DNA of 64,000 nucleotides from JAXHUH01 sp034211175 (lineage in GTDB: Bacteria; Actinomycetota; Acidimicrobiia; Acidimicrobiales; CAIXPF01), in assembly GCA_034211175.1 (NCBI GenBank), contig JAXHUH010000239.1, forward strand, positions 1 through 64,000. Reading direction: 5' to 3'. The position numbers were made by a program, and so were the translations under genes. The first letter of the stretch is position 1; each line of letters opens with the position of its first letter. This document shows positions 50,265 through 58,080 of the stretch, piece by piece. The notes under the pieces are model-generated. The model did no database searches. It had not been told where the DNA came from and was given only the letters and a program-made list of their open reading frames with translations.

Positions 50265-51460
50265 CGGCACTCCACCTCGATCTCGGCGTCGTCCGGCACT
50301 CCGGCCGTGACGGGGTCGGCGGTGCGGCGGGCGTGCTTGCGCTCGACCATCGACCGGAAGGTCACGTAGTGGGGCAGCTTCAGGTGCTCGAGGAACCCGG
50401 AGGCGTCGAGCCCGTCGGTCGTCTGGAGGATCGACTGCTCGAGCGGGCTGCGGCCCCGGTCCCGGTGGACCGCGATGTCGAGGTTGGCCATGGCGATGGC
50501 CTTGCGCTCGTTGTGGCCCATCACCATCCCGTAGCCGACGTCGAAGCGGTCGGTCTCCTCGTCGGGCCCGTCGAGGTCCTCGATCGCCTCGACCTCGGTC
50601 ACCCGGATCTCACCGACCGTCACCGGGCGGCCGGTGTGGGGATGGTCGACCCGCACCGGCAGGTGGCCGTGGCGGACCTCGCCGAGGGTTACTTCGTGGA
50701 GGTGGTTGTCGGGCCCGAGGATGTTGCGGTACCAGAGCTGGACGAGCGCACCGGTCTCGGCCCGGGCCATGGCGGCGAGGCGGGCCGAGCGGGGGGCACC
50801 GGGGCGGGGCGGGGTGCGGGTGATGTCGAACGGGTCGGCGTCGGCGCCGGTGCGCCGCTCGACGACCAGGTCCATCTTCCGCAGCAGCTCGTAGAGCCGC
50901 GGCGGTCGACGCTCGACACCGCGGGCGGCCTCCTCGTCGACGGCCGACTCGGCGGTCGCGGGCGGCGGACCGTTCCCCGCGGCGACCGTGGCCCGGGCGC
51001 GGCCCTCGCCCGACGAGTCGGTCCCGTCGTCGACGACGACACCCCCGGCGGCGTCCGACCGGCCCGGTAGATCGAGGAGCCGGCCGGCGTAGTCGGTCGT
51101 GCGCCCGAGGAGCTGGGGCCCGGGCGGCGTCCGGAACGCGGGCACGATCCGGCGGAGGATGCGCAGCTGTGAGGTGGCGGTCGGCGGCGTGTACGCGACC
51201 CGGGGAAGCGTCGACCGGTACGCCCGGACCAGGTGGGCGGCCTCGATCGGATCGCCCTCGGCCTGGCGCAGCGCCCGGGCCGCGGTCTCCGGGTCCCACA
51301 GGCCGCCCTCACCCATGACCCGGTCGACGGCCAGGCGTTGGCGGTCGACGAGCTGGTCGAGCCCGAGCCCGGCGCTGTCCCCCTCGGTCCGCTTGCGGCG
51401 GACGAGGTCCTCGGCGGCCTTGATGGCGTCGAGGCCGCCACGTGCGGCGACGTAGCCCAT
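50261..51460 (-). CDS. phnI: C-P lyase core subunit PhnI
   Basis: This is the largest C-P lyase core subunit; it has nucleosidase activity and, with PhnG, H and L, attaches the phosphonate to ribose 5-triphosphate. From ATG 51460 it has 399 residues. It begins MGYVAARGGLDAIKAAEDLV and contains RLAVDRVMGEGGLWDPETAA, LQLWYRNILG-like VQLWYRNILGPDNHLHEVTL, and YGMVMGHNERKAIAMANLDI near the end. An Ala/Gly/Glu-rich insertion (about residues 140-185) enlarges the middle. Both ends overlap neighbouring genes. Confidence 0.94.
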   Translation of the reverse strand: MGYVAARGGLDAIKAAEDLVRRKRTEGDSAGLGLDQLVDRQRLAVDRVMGEGGLWDPETAARALRQAEGDPIEAAHLVRAYRSTLPRVAYTPPTATSQLRILRRIVPAFRTPPGPQLLGRTTDYAGRLLDLPGRSDAAGGVVVDDGTDSSGEGRARATVAAGNGPPPATAESAVDEEAARGVERRPPRLYELLRKMDLVVERRTGADADPFDITRTPPRPGAPRSARLAAMARAETGALVQLWYRNILGPDNHLHEVTLGEVRHGHLPVRVDHPHTGRPVTVGEIRVTEVEAIEDLDGPDEETDRFDVGYGMVMGHNERKAIAMANLDIAVHRDRGRSPLEQSILQTTDGLDASGFLEHLKLPHYVTFRSMVERKHARRTADPVTAGVPDDAEIEVECR

Positions 51461-52161
51461 CAGCTCCGTCCTCCCCGGAGGTCGTTGGTCGGTTGCGTGC
51501 CGGCCCCGGGACCCGGTTCGACGGCGATCGACGTGCTGCGGGGCAGGCCGACGACGGCGGCCTCGCTCACGAGCCACGCGTCGACGCCGGCCGGGAAGGC
51601 GGCGTTGCGGTCCGCGAGCGCGGCGAGGAGGCCCGGCCCGATCCCGTCGACGCCGAGCGCGACCTCCCCGTCGACGCCCGGGCCGGTCAGGCGGGCGAGC
51701 GCCCCGGCGCGCTCGGGCGGGACGCCCAGGGCGGTGACCGCCAGCGCGAGCCGGGCGCCGCGCTCGGGTGCCCGGGGGGTGCCGACCCGCAGGTGCGCAA
51801 CCTGCGACGGCGTCGGCGGTACGAGCGCGGTGACGAGGTCGGCGTCGCCGGCAGGCACCGGCCGGCTCGACGTCGCCGCGGCGATCACCCGGCTCCAGCG
51901 ACCGTCGGCGGTGTCGCCGATCACGGCGTGGGTGGTGTCGACGTCGGCGAGGGCGAGGGCCATCACCAGCGCCGCCGGCACCGGCGACGACGGCTGGTCG
52001 AGGTCGACGATCGTGCCCGGCCGGGCGAGTGCGGCGAGCAGGGCCCGGAACACCCGCTGGGACCTCGCGCCGTCGAGGCGGGCGGCGCGGACGAGGTTGC
52101 CGATGGCCGCGGCGTCGTCGTCCGCCGAGGCCGACGACGGCTCCACCATCCCCGCCGTCAT
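51460..52161 (-). CDS. phnH: C-P lyase core subunit PhnH
   Basis: This C-P lyase core subunit has a PLP-transferase-like fold without catalytic residues. The 233-residue protein shows ARLDGARSQRVFRALLAALARPGTI near the N-terminus, LVMALALADVDTTHAVIG, the GTPRAPERGARL segment, and GVDGEVALGVDGIGPGL, ending after AFPAGVDAWLVSEAAVVGLPRS. The ATG at 52161 overlaps the phnG stop, and its own stop overlaps the phnI start. The DNA repeats are free of frame errors. Confidence 0.92.
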   Translation of the reverse strand: MTAGMVEPSSASADDDAAAIGNLVRAARLDGARSQRVFRALLAALARPGTIVDLDQPSSPVPAALVMALALADVDTTHAVIGDTADGRWSRVIAAATSSRPVPAGDADLVTALVPPTPSQVAHLRVGTPRAPERGARLALAVTALGVPPERAGALARLTGPGVDGEVALGVDGIGPGLLAALADRNAAFPAGVDAWLVSEAAVVGLPRSTSIAVEPGPGAGTQPTNDLRGGRS

Positions 52162-52586
52162 TGCTCCATCACCTCGAAGCGGACCTCGGTCGGCGCGAGC
52201 TCGGCCCACTCGGCGTCGGCGCGGAACCGCAGATCGCGCTCGGTCTCGGCCAGTACGGCCTCGATCTCCGCGGCGAGCGGGCCGGCCGCCTCGAGCTCGG
52301 TGTCGAGCACGGCGGCGGCCAGGGCGGCGAGCGGTGCCCGGCCCATGCGCATCGCCCAGCCCCGGTGGCCCCGGCGCTCGACCTCGGCGCGGGTCACGAG
52401 GACCTCGCCCAGGTGGAAGCGCTCCTCGGCGATCGGCTCTCGCACGTCGAGCATGACCATCCCGACCTCGGGTGACAGGACGGCAACCGCCTCCGCGTCG
52501 GCCATGGCGCGCTCGGCGAGGCCGACGAGGGTGTCCTCGGCCATTTCCGCGAGCAGCTCGCACCGGCGTTCTCTGGTCCAGGTCAT
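52158..52586 (-). CDS. phnG: C-P lyase core subunit PhnG
   Basis: This small C-P lyase core subunit has 142 residues. Recognised segments are RERRCELLAEMAEDTL at the N-terminus, MVMLDVREPIAEERFHLGEVLVTRAEV (about residues 43-69, the PhnG hallmark), and GHRGWAMRMGRAPLAALAAAVLD. The next upstream gene on the same strand is the phosphatase at 52615, only 28 nt away. The operon order is thus phosphatase-phnG-H-I-J-K-L-M. Confidence 0.93.
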   Translation of the reverse strand: MTWTRERRCELLAEMAEDTLVGLAERAMADAEAVAVLSPEVGMVMLDVREPIAEERFHLGEVLVTRAEVERRGHRGWAMRMGRAPLAALAAAVLDTELEAAGPLAAEIEAVLAETERDLRFRADAEWAELAPTEVRFEVMEQ

Positions 52587-52614
52587 CGTTGCTCCCTCAT
52601 GGCGGCGGGCGTGC

Positions 52615-53532
52615 TCAGGTCGTGGCGTGGGCGGCGGCGAGGATCTCCGCGACGGCGGAGGGGGCCCAGGCGGCGACCAGGCGACGGGTGTGGCGCGGGT
52701 CGGCGACGATCACCAGCCCCGGGCCCGTCTCCCCCGGCGTGGTCCCGCCCTCGGCCGGCTCGTCGGGACGGCGGTCGTCGGGATCGGTGACCGCGGCGCC
52801 CGCCTCACGCAGGATCACGAGCGGGGCGGCGAGGTCATGGGGGTGGACGACCCCGCGGCGGAGGTCGACGAAGGCGGCGAGCGAGCCGTCGGCGACCCGG
52901 CACAGATCGACCGTCGTGCAGCCGGTCATGCGCACCCTCGCGCACCACCCCGGCAGCGGCGGCGCGGCCTCACCGGGCCGCACGCTCGGGACCGCGACCA
53001 GCTCGCCCGCCGCCGCGACCGGCGTCGTACCGACGCCGTCCGGCCCCGTGCGGCGGGCACCACCGCCGCGCACCGCCGACCAGGTCACCTGCGAGCCGTG
53101 CTCGTGGACGACGCCGGCGACCGGGACGCCGTCGAGGACGAGGGCGACCGCGGTCGCGTACGGCGGCGCGCCGGCCCGGTGATTGCGGCTGCCGTCGAGC
53201 GGGTCGAGGCAGATCCACGGGCCGGCGCCCGGCACGTCGCCAGGCGGGCCCGAGCGGCCGAGAGCGGAATGCGGGCCCGAGCGGCCGAGAGCGGAATGCG
53301 GGCCCGAGCGGCCGAGAGCGGAATGGATGAGGCCGCCCTCCTCGGAGACGATGGGCACGGCGAGCTCGGCGAGGTGACCGACCATGACCGACTCGGCCAG
53401 CGCGTCGGCGCCGTGGGTGATCGCGCCGTCGGCGCCGATGCCGACATCGGGCAGTCCGGCGGCTCCGGCGAGGGCGGAGGTGACGGCCCGTGCGCCGGCG
53501 CGGGCAGTGCTGAGGAAGAGGTCGGCGTCCAC
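52615..53532 (-). CDS. Inositol monophosphatase-family phosphatase leading the phn operon
   Basis: This 305-residue Mg-dependent phosphatase fold protein has the metal motifs IVSEEGG (E64-E65) and CLDPLDGSRNH (D110, D113). It also has the later DLAAPLVILREAGAAVTD block. Between the Glu pair and the Asp motif there is a triple repeat of the nine residues HSALGRSGP, encoded by 27-bp direct repeats. In this position it leads phnGHIJKLM with a 28-nt gap and could handle a phosphorylated sugar from the C-P lyase route; no PhnP or PhnN gene is present nearby. The substrate is unknown. Confidence 0.8.
   Translation of the reverse strand: MDADLFLSTARAGARAVTSALAGAAGLPDVGIGADGAITHGADALAESVMVGHLAELAVPIVSEEGGLIHSALGRSGPHSALGRSGPHSALGRSGPPGDVPGAGPWICLDPLDGSRNHRAGAPPYATAVALVLDGVPVAGVVHEHGSQVTWSAVRGGGARRTGPDGVGTTPVAAAGELVAVPSVRPGEAAPPLPGWCARVRMTGCTTVDLCRVADGSLAAFVDLRRGVVHPHDLAAPLVILREAGAAVTDPDDRRPDEPAEGGTTPGETGPGLVIVADPRHTRRLVAAWAPSAVAEILAAAHATT
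53244..53324. repeat. Three exact 27-bp tandem repeats inside the phosphatase gene
   Basis: Units 53244-53270, 53271-53297 and 53298-53324 are identical (gcgggcccgagcggccgaga followed by gcggaat). They encode HSALGRSGP three times without breaking the frame, next to the metal-binding site. Copy number may vary between strains. Confidence 0.9.
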
Positions 53533-53604
53533 GGGCCGGAGTCCAACAAGCCCAGGTGGCCGTCATGTGACGTCCCGGCGACGGCCGGGCGCATCGTCCG
53601 CGAA

Positions 53605-53616
53605 TTGTCGAGACAA
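53605..53616. promoter_or_regulatory. Inverted repeat upstream of the phn operon
   Basis: TTGTC-GA-GACAA is a perfect 5-bp inverted repeat located 73-84 bp upstream of the first operon gene (start 53532). It has the size of a GntR-type (PhnF-like) operator half-site pair. No regulator gene is adjacent. Clear 11-bp PHO boxes are not visible here, unlike upstream of phnD. Confidence 0.35.
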
Positions 53617-53678
53617 CTGACGTTCAGCGCTGGTGGAACGCGCCAAACGCCGAGCTCACGTTCTCCCGCGGGGAGGGC

Positions 53679-54227
53679 TCAGGGGCCCTCGTACGGGAAG
53701 CCGAGATCCGGTGCGGTCACCAGCGCCTCGAACGCGATGCCCTCGGCGGCCGCCAGCTCGCCGCACGTACCGCCGCGATCGACCACCGCGAGGATCATCA
53801 CCGGTTCGGCGCCGAGGGCCCGGACGACCCGGGCCGCCTCGAGCGGGGAGCTGCCCCGGGTCACCGCGTCCTCGGTGATCACCACCCGATCGCCCGGCTG
53901 CAGCGCACCGGCGATGCGGCCCTCGACCCCGTGGTCCTTCGAGTCCTTGCGCACGCTGAACGAGCGCAGCTCCCGACCCCGCGTCGCCGCGACCGCGGCG
54001 ACGCCGAAGGCGACCGGGTCCGCACCGGCGGTGAGTCCACCGATGGCGTCGATGTCGGCCGGGATCCGATCGAGCGCCTCGTCGGCGACGAGGCGGATGC
54101 CATCGGGTCGGCACACCGTCTGCTTGGCGTCGACGAACCAGGTCGAGCGCTTGCCGGACTTCAGCACGAAGTCCCCGACCCGGACACTGTGTTCCAGGAG
54201 ATGTTGCACGAGGTCGGGATCGGCCAT
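53679..54227 (-). CDS. pyrE: Orotate phosphoribosyltransferase
   Basis: It joins orotate to PRPP, giving orotidine 5'-phosphate in pyrimidine synthesis. The 182-residue protein has VLKSGKRSTWFVDAK at the N-terminus, AIGGLTAGADPVAFGVA, the flexible loop VRKDSKDHGVEGRIAG, and the PRPP motif VVITEDAVTRGSSPLEAARV. Compared with many OPRTases the PRPP motif reads ITEDAVTRG rather than VEDVITTG, which is still within the family. The gene is monocistronic and divergent from the following region. Confidence 0.93.
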   Translation of the reverse strand: MADPDLVQHLLEHSVRVGDFVLKSGKRSTWFVDAKQTVCRPDGIRLVADEALDRIPADIDAIGGLTAGADPVAFGVAAVAATRGRELRSFSVRKDSKDHGVEGRIAGALQPGDRVVITEDAVTRGSSPLEAARVVRALGAEPVMILAVVDRGGTCGELAAAEGIAFEALVTAPDLGFPYEGP

Positions 54228-54688
54228 GAGCCGAGGCTACTCGGCGCCACCGGCCGCACGATCCGCGGACGGGAGCCGGCCCATCGGATCGTCGAACAGC
54301 GGGCGATATCGTGCCGTCGGAGCATCGGACGTCGACGAGCTGTTCGTCGTCGGACGAGACGGACCGCTCGGTCAGCATCGAATCGGCCCCGCCCAATCTC
54401 GGCAACGAACTGCTGGCTTGGTCAGGTCTTTGACATGTACCGGGGTGATGTCAACCGCCCGGTGCGGCCGATATTGGCCAAGCAACGACGGTGCGCCACA
54501 TCGGTTGCGAAACCCACTCAGGACTTGCTCGACACGCCTGGTTTGCGATTCGATCTCCGATCGGATGTGTCATTGCGATGGTATGACGGCAGCGGTGCCC
54601 TACGATTGCATCGTGACCGGCTTTCACCACGCGACCGGTTGGCGGTGCTCGATGTCGGCGAGGCAACGACGAGGAGAAGCGACACCTC
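54228..54688. other. Gene-free region of lower GC with regulatory-looking sequences
   Basis: About 460 bp between pyrE and the small gene at 54689 are visibly less GC-rich than the surroundings and hold no convincing gene. It contains the perfect inverted repeat TTGACAT / ATGTCAA (54430-54436 and 54448-54454) and the palindrome TTGGCCAA near 54475. A TACGAT -10 box (54601-54606) lies 6 nt before GTG 54613; that GTG opens a 29-codon frame overlapping the next gene start. This may be a long regulatory leader or a remnant of transferred DNA. Confidence 0.4.
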
Positions 54689-55117
54689 ATGGTCGACCGT
54701 AAGACGAACGGTCTCTCCGAAGATCACAAGGCCGCGCTCGCCGAGGGGCGGGCGCAGGGCCGTGCGGTACGCCGGTATCTGGAGGCACTCGAGGCCCACC
54801 GCCCCCGCCGTGGGCGCAAGCGGACGGTCGAGTCGATGCGCAAGCGCCTCAAGCGGATCGAGGAGGAGATCCAGGACGCCGACCCGTTGAAGCGCCTGCA
54901 ATTGGTGCAGGAGCGCATCGACCTCGACGAGGAGATCGCCGCCGCCGAGAACAAGGTCGACCTCGAGGCCCTGGAGCGGGAGTTCGTCGACGCCGCACGC
55001 TCCTACAGCGAGCGCAAGGGCATCTCCTACGCCGCCTGGCGTGAGCTCGGCGTGTCCGCGGCGACCCTCAAGCGGGCCGGGATCGGGCGCAGCTCCAACC
55101 CCTCCGGCCAGGGCTGA
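54689..55117 (+). CDS. Small helical protein, unknown
   Basis: This 142-residue, highly charged protein starts at an ATG with a gaggagaag ribosome binding site. Most of it is predicted coiled coil (RKRTVESMRKRLKRIEEEI through QLVQERIDLDEEIAAAENKV, about residues 43-90). A short C-terminal segment (GISYAAWRELGVSAATLKRAG) resembles a helix-turn-helix or an SAP-like hairpin. I believe close relatives exist in other actinobacteria but know no function. A role as a DNA-binding or nucleoid-associated protein would fit the charge and the C-terminal motif; this is inference only. Confidence 0.7.
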   Translation: MVDRKTNGLSEDHKAALAEGRAQGRAVRRYLEALEAHRPRRGRKRTVESMRKRLKRIEEEIQDADPLKRLQLVQERIDLDEEIAAAENKVDLEALEREFVDAARSYSERKGISYAAWRELGVSAATLKRAGIGRSSNPSGQG

Positions 55118-55151
55118 CGGCCCGAGCGGCCGGCCCGCTCGCAGCGGGTGC

Positions 55152-56573
55152 TCAGAGCACCGGCGCCGGCTTCCACGCCCCGGCATCCGGGTCCCCGGCA
55201 ACGACCCGACCGACCGCCTCGACGAACCGGTCGACCTGGCGGGGCGCCGTCCCGACCAGTTCCGACGGGTGGGCGAGGAGCTCGTCGAGCGCCGCACGAT
55301 CGAGCGGCACCCGCTCGTCGGCGGCGAGCCGATCGAGCAGGTCGTTTCCGGCCGCGCGCTCGCGCATGTCACGGGCGACGGCGACCGCATGGCCCCGCAC
55401 CACGTGGTGGGCCTGCTCGCGCCCCATTCCCCGTTGCACGGCGGCGACCAGGACCCTGGTCGAGGCGAGGAACGGCAGGTAGCGGGACAACTCCGCGGAG
55501 ATGACCGCCGGATACGCACCGAACTCGTCGAGGACCGACACGGTCGTGGCCAGCAGTCCGTCGGCAGCGTAGAAGGCGTCGGGCAGCACGACTCTGCGCA
55601 CGACCGAGCAGCTGACATCACCTTCGTTCCACTGGTCTCCCACCAGCGACGCCGCCATCGCGACGTGCCCGCGCAGGATGGTCACGAGCCCACCGACCCG
55701 CTCGCACGAGCGGGTGTTCATCTTGTGGGGCATGGCCGACGACCCGACCTGGCCTTCGGCGAACCCCTCCGTCACGAGCTCTTGGCCCGCCATCAGACGG
55801 ATCCCGAGCGCGAGATTGCCCGGCGCCGACGACATCTGGAGCAGGGCGGAGACGACGTCGAAGTCCCACGAACGCGGATAGACCTGCCCGACCGAACCCG
55901 CGACCCGGTCGAAACCGAGCTCGCGGGCGACGCTCGCTTCGATCGTGTCGACGGCGTCGGCATCACCGATGAGGTCGACGAGATCCTGTTGGGTCCCGAC
56001 GGGGCCGCGTAGGCCGCGCAATCGCATGCGGGCGCGCAGGTCGTCGATCCGTTCCAACGCCGAGAGCAGCTCCTCGCCCACGGTCGCGAAGCGCTTGCCG
56101 AGTGTCGTCGGCTGCGCGGCGACGTTGTGGCTGCGCCCGGCCATCACGAGGTCTCGGTGGGTCTCGGCCAGCGCACCGAGCCGGGCGAGCGTGGCCACGA
56201 CCCGCCGGCGGACGAGGTCGAGCCCCATCCGGACCTGGAGCTGCTCGACGTTCTCGGTGACGTCGCGCGACGTCAGCCCGGTGTGGACGAGCTCGTGGCC
56301 GGCGAGGGCGTTGAACTCCTCGATGCGGGCCTTCACGTCGTGGCGGGTGACCAGCTCGCGCTCGCGGATCGAGGCGAGGTCGACGTGATCGACCTTCGCC
56401 CGGTAGTCGTCGAGTGCACCGTCGGGCACCGCGAAACCGGCATCGACCTGGGCGGCGAGCACGCCGATCCACAGCCGGCGCTCGAGCCGCACCTTCTCCT
56501 CCGGCGACCACAGCGCCACCATCTCGTCGCTGGCGTAGCGGTCGGCCAGGACCGATGCCGGGACGGAGGTCAT
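55152..56573 (-). CDS. purB: Adenylosuccinate lyase
   Basis: It cleaves SAICAR and adenylosuccinate, releasing fumarate, in purine synthesis. The 473-residue protein has the superfamily signature GSSAMPHKMNTRSCE (about residues 280-294). The His-containing HTGLTSRDVTENVEQLQ and MAGRSHNVAAQPTTLGKRF segments carry the other active-site residues. Length is normal for the family. It overlaps purA by 4 nt (ATGA), so purA-purB form one operon for the two steps from IMP to AMP. Confidence 0.95.
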   Translation of the reverse strand: MTSVPASVLADRYASDEMVALWSPEEKVRLERRLWIGVLAAQVDAGFAVPDGALDDYRAKVDHVDLASIRERELVTRHDVKARIEEFNALAGHELVHTGLTSRDVTENVEQLQVRMGLDLVRRRVVATLARLGALAETHRDLVMAGRSHNVAAQPTTLGKRFATVGEELLSALERIDDLRARMRLRGLRGPVGTQQDLVDLIGDADAVDTIEASVARELGFDRVAGSVGQVYPRSWDFDVVSALLQMSSAPGNLALGIRLMAGQELVTEGFAEGQVGSSAMPHKMNTRSCERVGGLVTILRGHVAMAASLVGDQWNEGDVSCSVVRRVVLPDAFYAADGLLATTVSVLDEFGAYPAVISAELSRYLPFLASTRVLVAAVQRGMGREQAHHVVRGHAVAVARDMRERAAGNDLLDRLAADERVPLDRAALDELLAHPSELVGTAPRQVDRFVEAVGRVVAGDPDAGAWKPAPVL

Positions 56574-57850
56574 GGCGAGAAGAAGAAGTACTGGTCCCGC
56601 TCGGGACCGACGCCGACCAGTCGGACCGGGACGTCGAGGCGCTTCTCGATCGTCGCCAGGTACGCCTCGGCCGCGGGCGGCAGGTCGGCGCGCTCACGTA
56701 CACCGGAGATGTCGGACTCCCAGCCGTCGAACGTCTCGTAGACCGGCACCGCGGCGTGGACGTCCGACTGGTGGTACGGCAGCGTCTCGGTGCGCACGCC
56801 GTCGACCTCGTAGGCGACGCACAGCTTCACCGTCTCGAGGGCGTCGAGGATGTCGAGCTTGGTGACGGCCAGCTCCGACAGCGAGTTGAGGCGCACGGCC
56901 TGGCGCAGCATGACGAGATCGAGCCAGCCGGCGCGACGCCGGCGGCCGGTGTTCGTGCCGAACTCGTGGCCGCGATCGACGAGCAGGTCGCCGGTCTCGT
57001 CGAAGAGCTCCGTCGGGAAGGGGCCCGCACCGACCCGGGTGGTGTACGCCTTGACCACGCCGATGACCCGGCTGATGTCGCGGGGCCCGATGCCGGCGCC
57101 GATGCACGCACCGCCGGCCACCGGGTTCGACGACGTCACGTACGGATAGGTGCCGTGGTCGAGGTCGAGGAACGTCGCCTGGGCGCCCTCGAGGAGCACG
57201 TTCTGGCCGGCGTCGAGCGAGTCGTGGACGAAGCCGACCGTGTCGGCGATGTAGGGCTCGAGCCGCTCGCGGGTCTCGCCGAGGTAGAGGTCGCACAGCT
57301 CGTCGAGCTCGATGCCGAGCCGGTTGTAGACCTTGGCCAGGAGCTGGTTCTTCTCGCGCAGCACGACGTCGAGCTTCTTGCGGAAGATCGACGGGTCGAG
57401 CAGGTCCTGGACCCGCAGCCCGACGCGTGCGGCCTTGTCGGCGTAGGCGGGGCCGATGCCCCGCTTGGTCGTGCCCAGCTTGTTCTTGCCGAGGTAGCGC
57501 TCGGTGAGGGCGTCGAGCTCCTGGTGGTAGCGCAGGATGAGGTGGGCGTTGCCGCTCACCTTGAGGCGGCTGCAGTCGACGCCCTTCGCCTGGAGCGTGT
57601 CGATCTCCGCCAGCAGGACGAGCGGGTCGACGACGACGCCGTTGCCGATCACCGGGGTGATGTGGTCGTAGAGCACGCCGCTCGGGATGAGCTGCAGCGC
57701 GAACTTCTCACCGTCGACGACGAGGGTGTGCCCCGCGTTGTGCCCGCCCTGGTAGCGGACGACGAGGTGCATCTCCTTGGCGACGAGGTCGGTGAACTTG
57801 CCCTTCCCCTCGTCGCCCCACTGCGTTCCTACCACGACCGTCGCCGGCAC
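56570..57850 (-). CDS. purA: Adenylosuccinate synthetase
   Basis: It makes adenylosuccinate from IMP, aspartate and GTP. From GTG 57850 it has 426 residues, starting PATVVVGTQWGDEGKGKFTD with the catalytic Asp and the GDEGKGK phosphate loop. GGHNAGHTLVVDG, TKRGIGPAYADKAARVGLR, LLEGAQATFLDLDHGTYPYV and GVGPERDQ near the end are all typical. The open frame continues upstream but without homology. The start was chosen at the conserved N-terminus. It is transcribed before purB. Confidence 0.96.
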   Translation of the reverse strand: MPATVVVGTQWGDEGKGKFTDLVAKEMHLVVRYQGGHNAGHTLVVDGEKFALQLIPSGVLYDHITPVIGNGVVVDPLVLLAEIDTLQAKGVDCSRLKVSGNAHLILRYHQELDALTERYLGKNKLGTTKRGIGPAYADKAARVGLRVQDLLDPSIFRKKLDVVLREKNQLLAKVYNRLGIELDELCDLYLGETRERLEPYIADTVGFVHDSLDAGQNVLLEGAQATFLDLDHGTYPYVTSSNPVAGGACIGAGIGPRDISRVIGVVKAYTTRVGAGPFPTELFDETGDLLVDRGHEFGTNTGRRRRAGWLDLVMLRQAVRLNSLSELAVTKLDILDALETVKLCVAYEVDGVRTETLPYHQSDVHAAVPVYETFDGWESDISGVRERADLPPAAEAYLATIEKRLDVPVRLVGVGPERDQYFFFSP

Positions 57851-57988
57851 GGGCGCTCCGCCTTTCTCGTCGACGGTTCGAACACGACCGTGCGAGTGTA
57901 GGCGACCGGGCCGGCCGCACCGAAGTGCGATGGACGCCCGGACCGGCGCTCGGCGCGGCCCCGCCGGGCGCGGCACGGGGCCGGACGC

Positions 57989-58024
57989 GACGATGGGGCG
58001 GGACCGTGGTCCCGCCCCATCGTC
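57989..58024 (-). terminator. Strong hairpin upstream of purA, distal to the surface-protein gene
   Basis: The perfect 17-bp stem GACGATGGGGCGGGACC / GGTCCCGCCCCATCGTC with a 2-nt loop lies between the end of the LPRTG-protein gene (58081) and the purA start (57850). It should stop transcription from the surface-protein gene before purA. The right part runs into atcgtgtcatct, which is not T-rich. Confidence 0.65.
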
Positions 58025-58038
58025 ATCGTGTCATCTCC

Positions 58039-58074
58039 CCGGGTGCACCCGGCCCGGGAGCCGGGTGCACCCGG
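58039..58074 (-). terminator. Second hairpin after the LPRTG-protein gene
   Basis: A perfect 15-bp stem CCGGGTGCACCCGGC / GCCGGGTGCACCCGG with a 6-nt loop begins 7 nt beyond the stop codon. Each arm is itself nearly palindromic (GGGTGCACCC). Together with 57989-58024 it forms a double terminator. Confidence 0.65.
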
Positions 58075-58080
58075 TGGTGA

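Noticed and set aside
54451..54690. 79-codon minus-strand frame in the pyrE/54689 gap
   Set aside because: No ribosome binding site, no recognisable motif, and its start overlaps the start of the better supported plus-strand gene.
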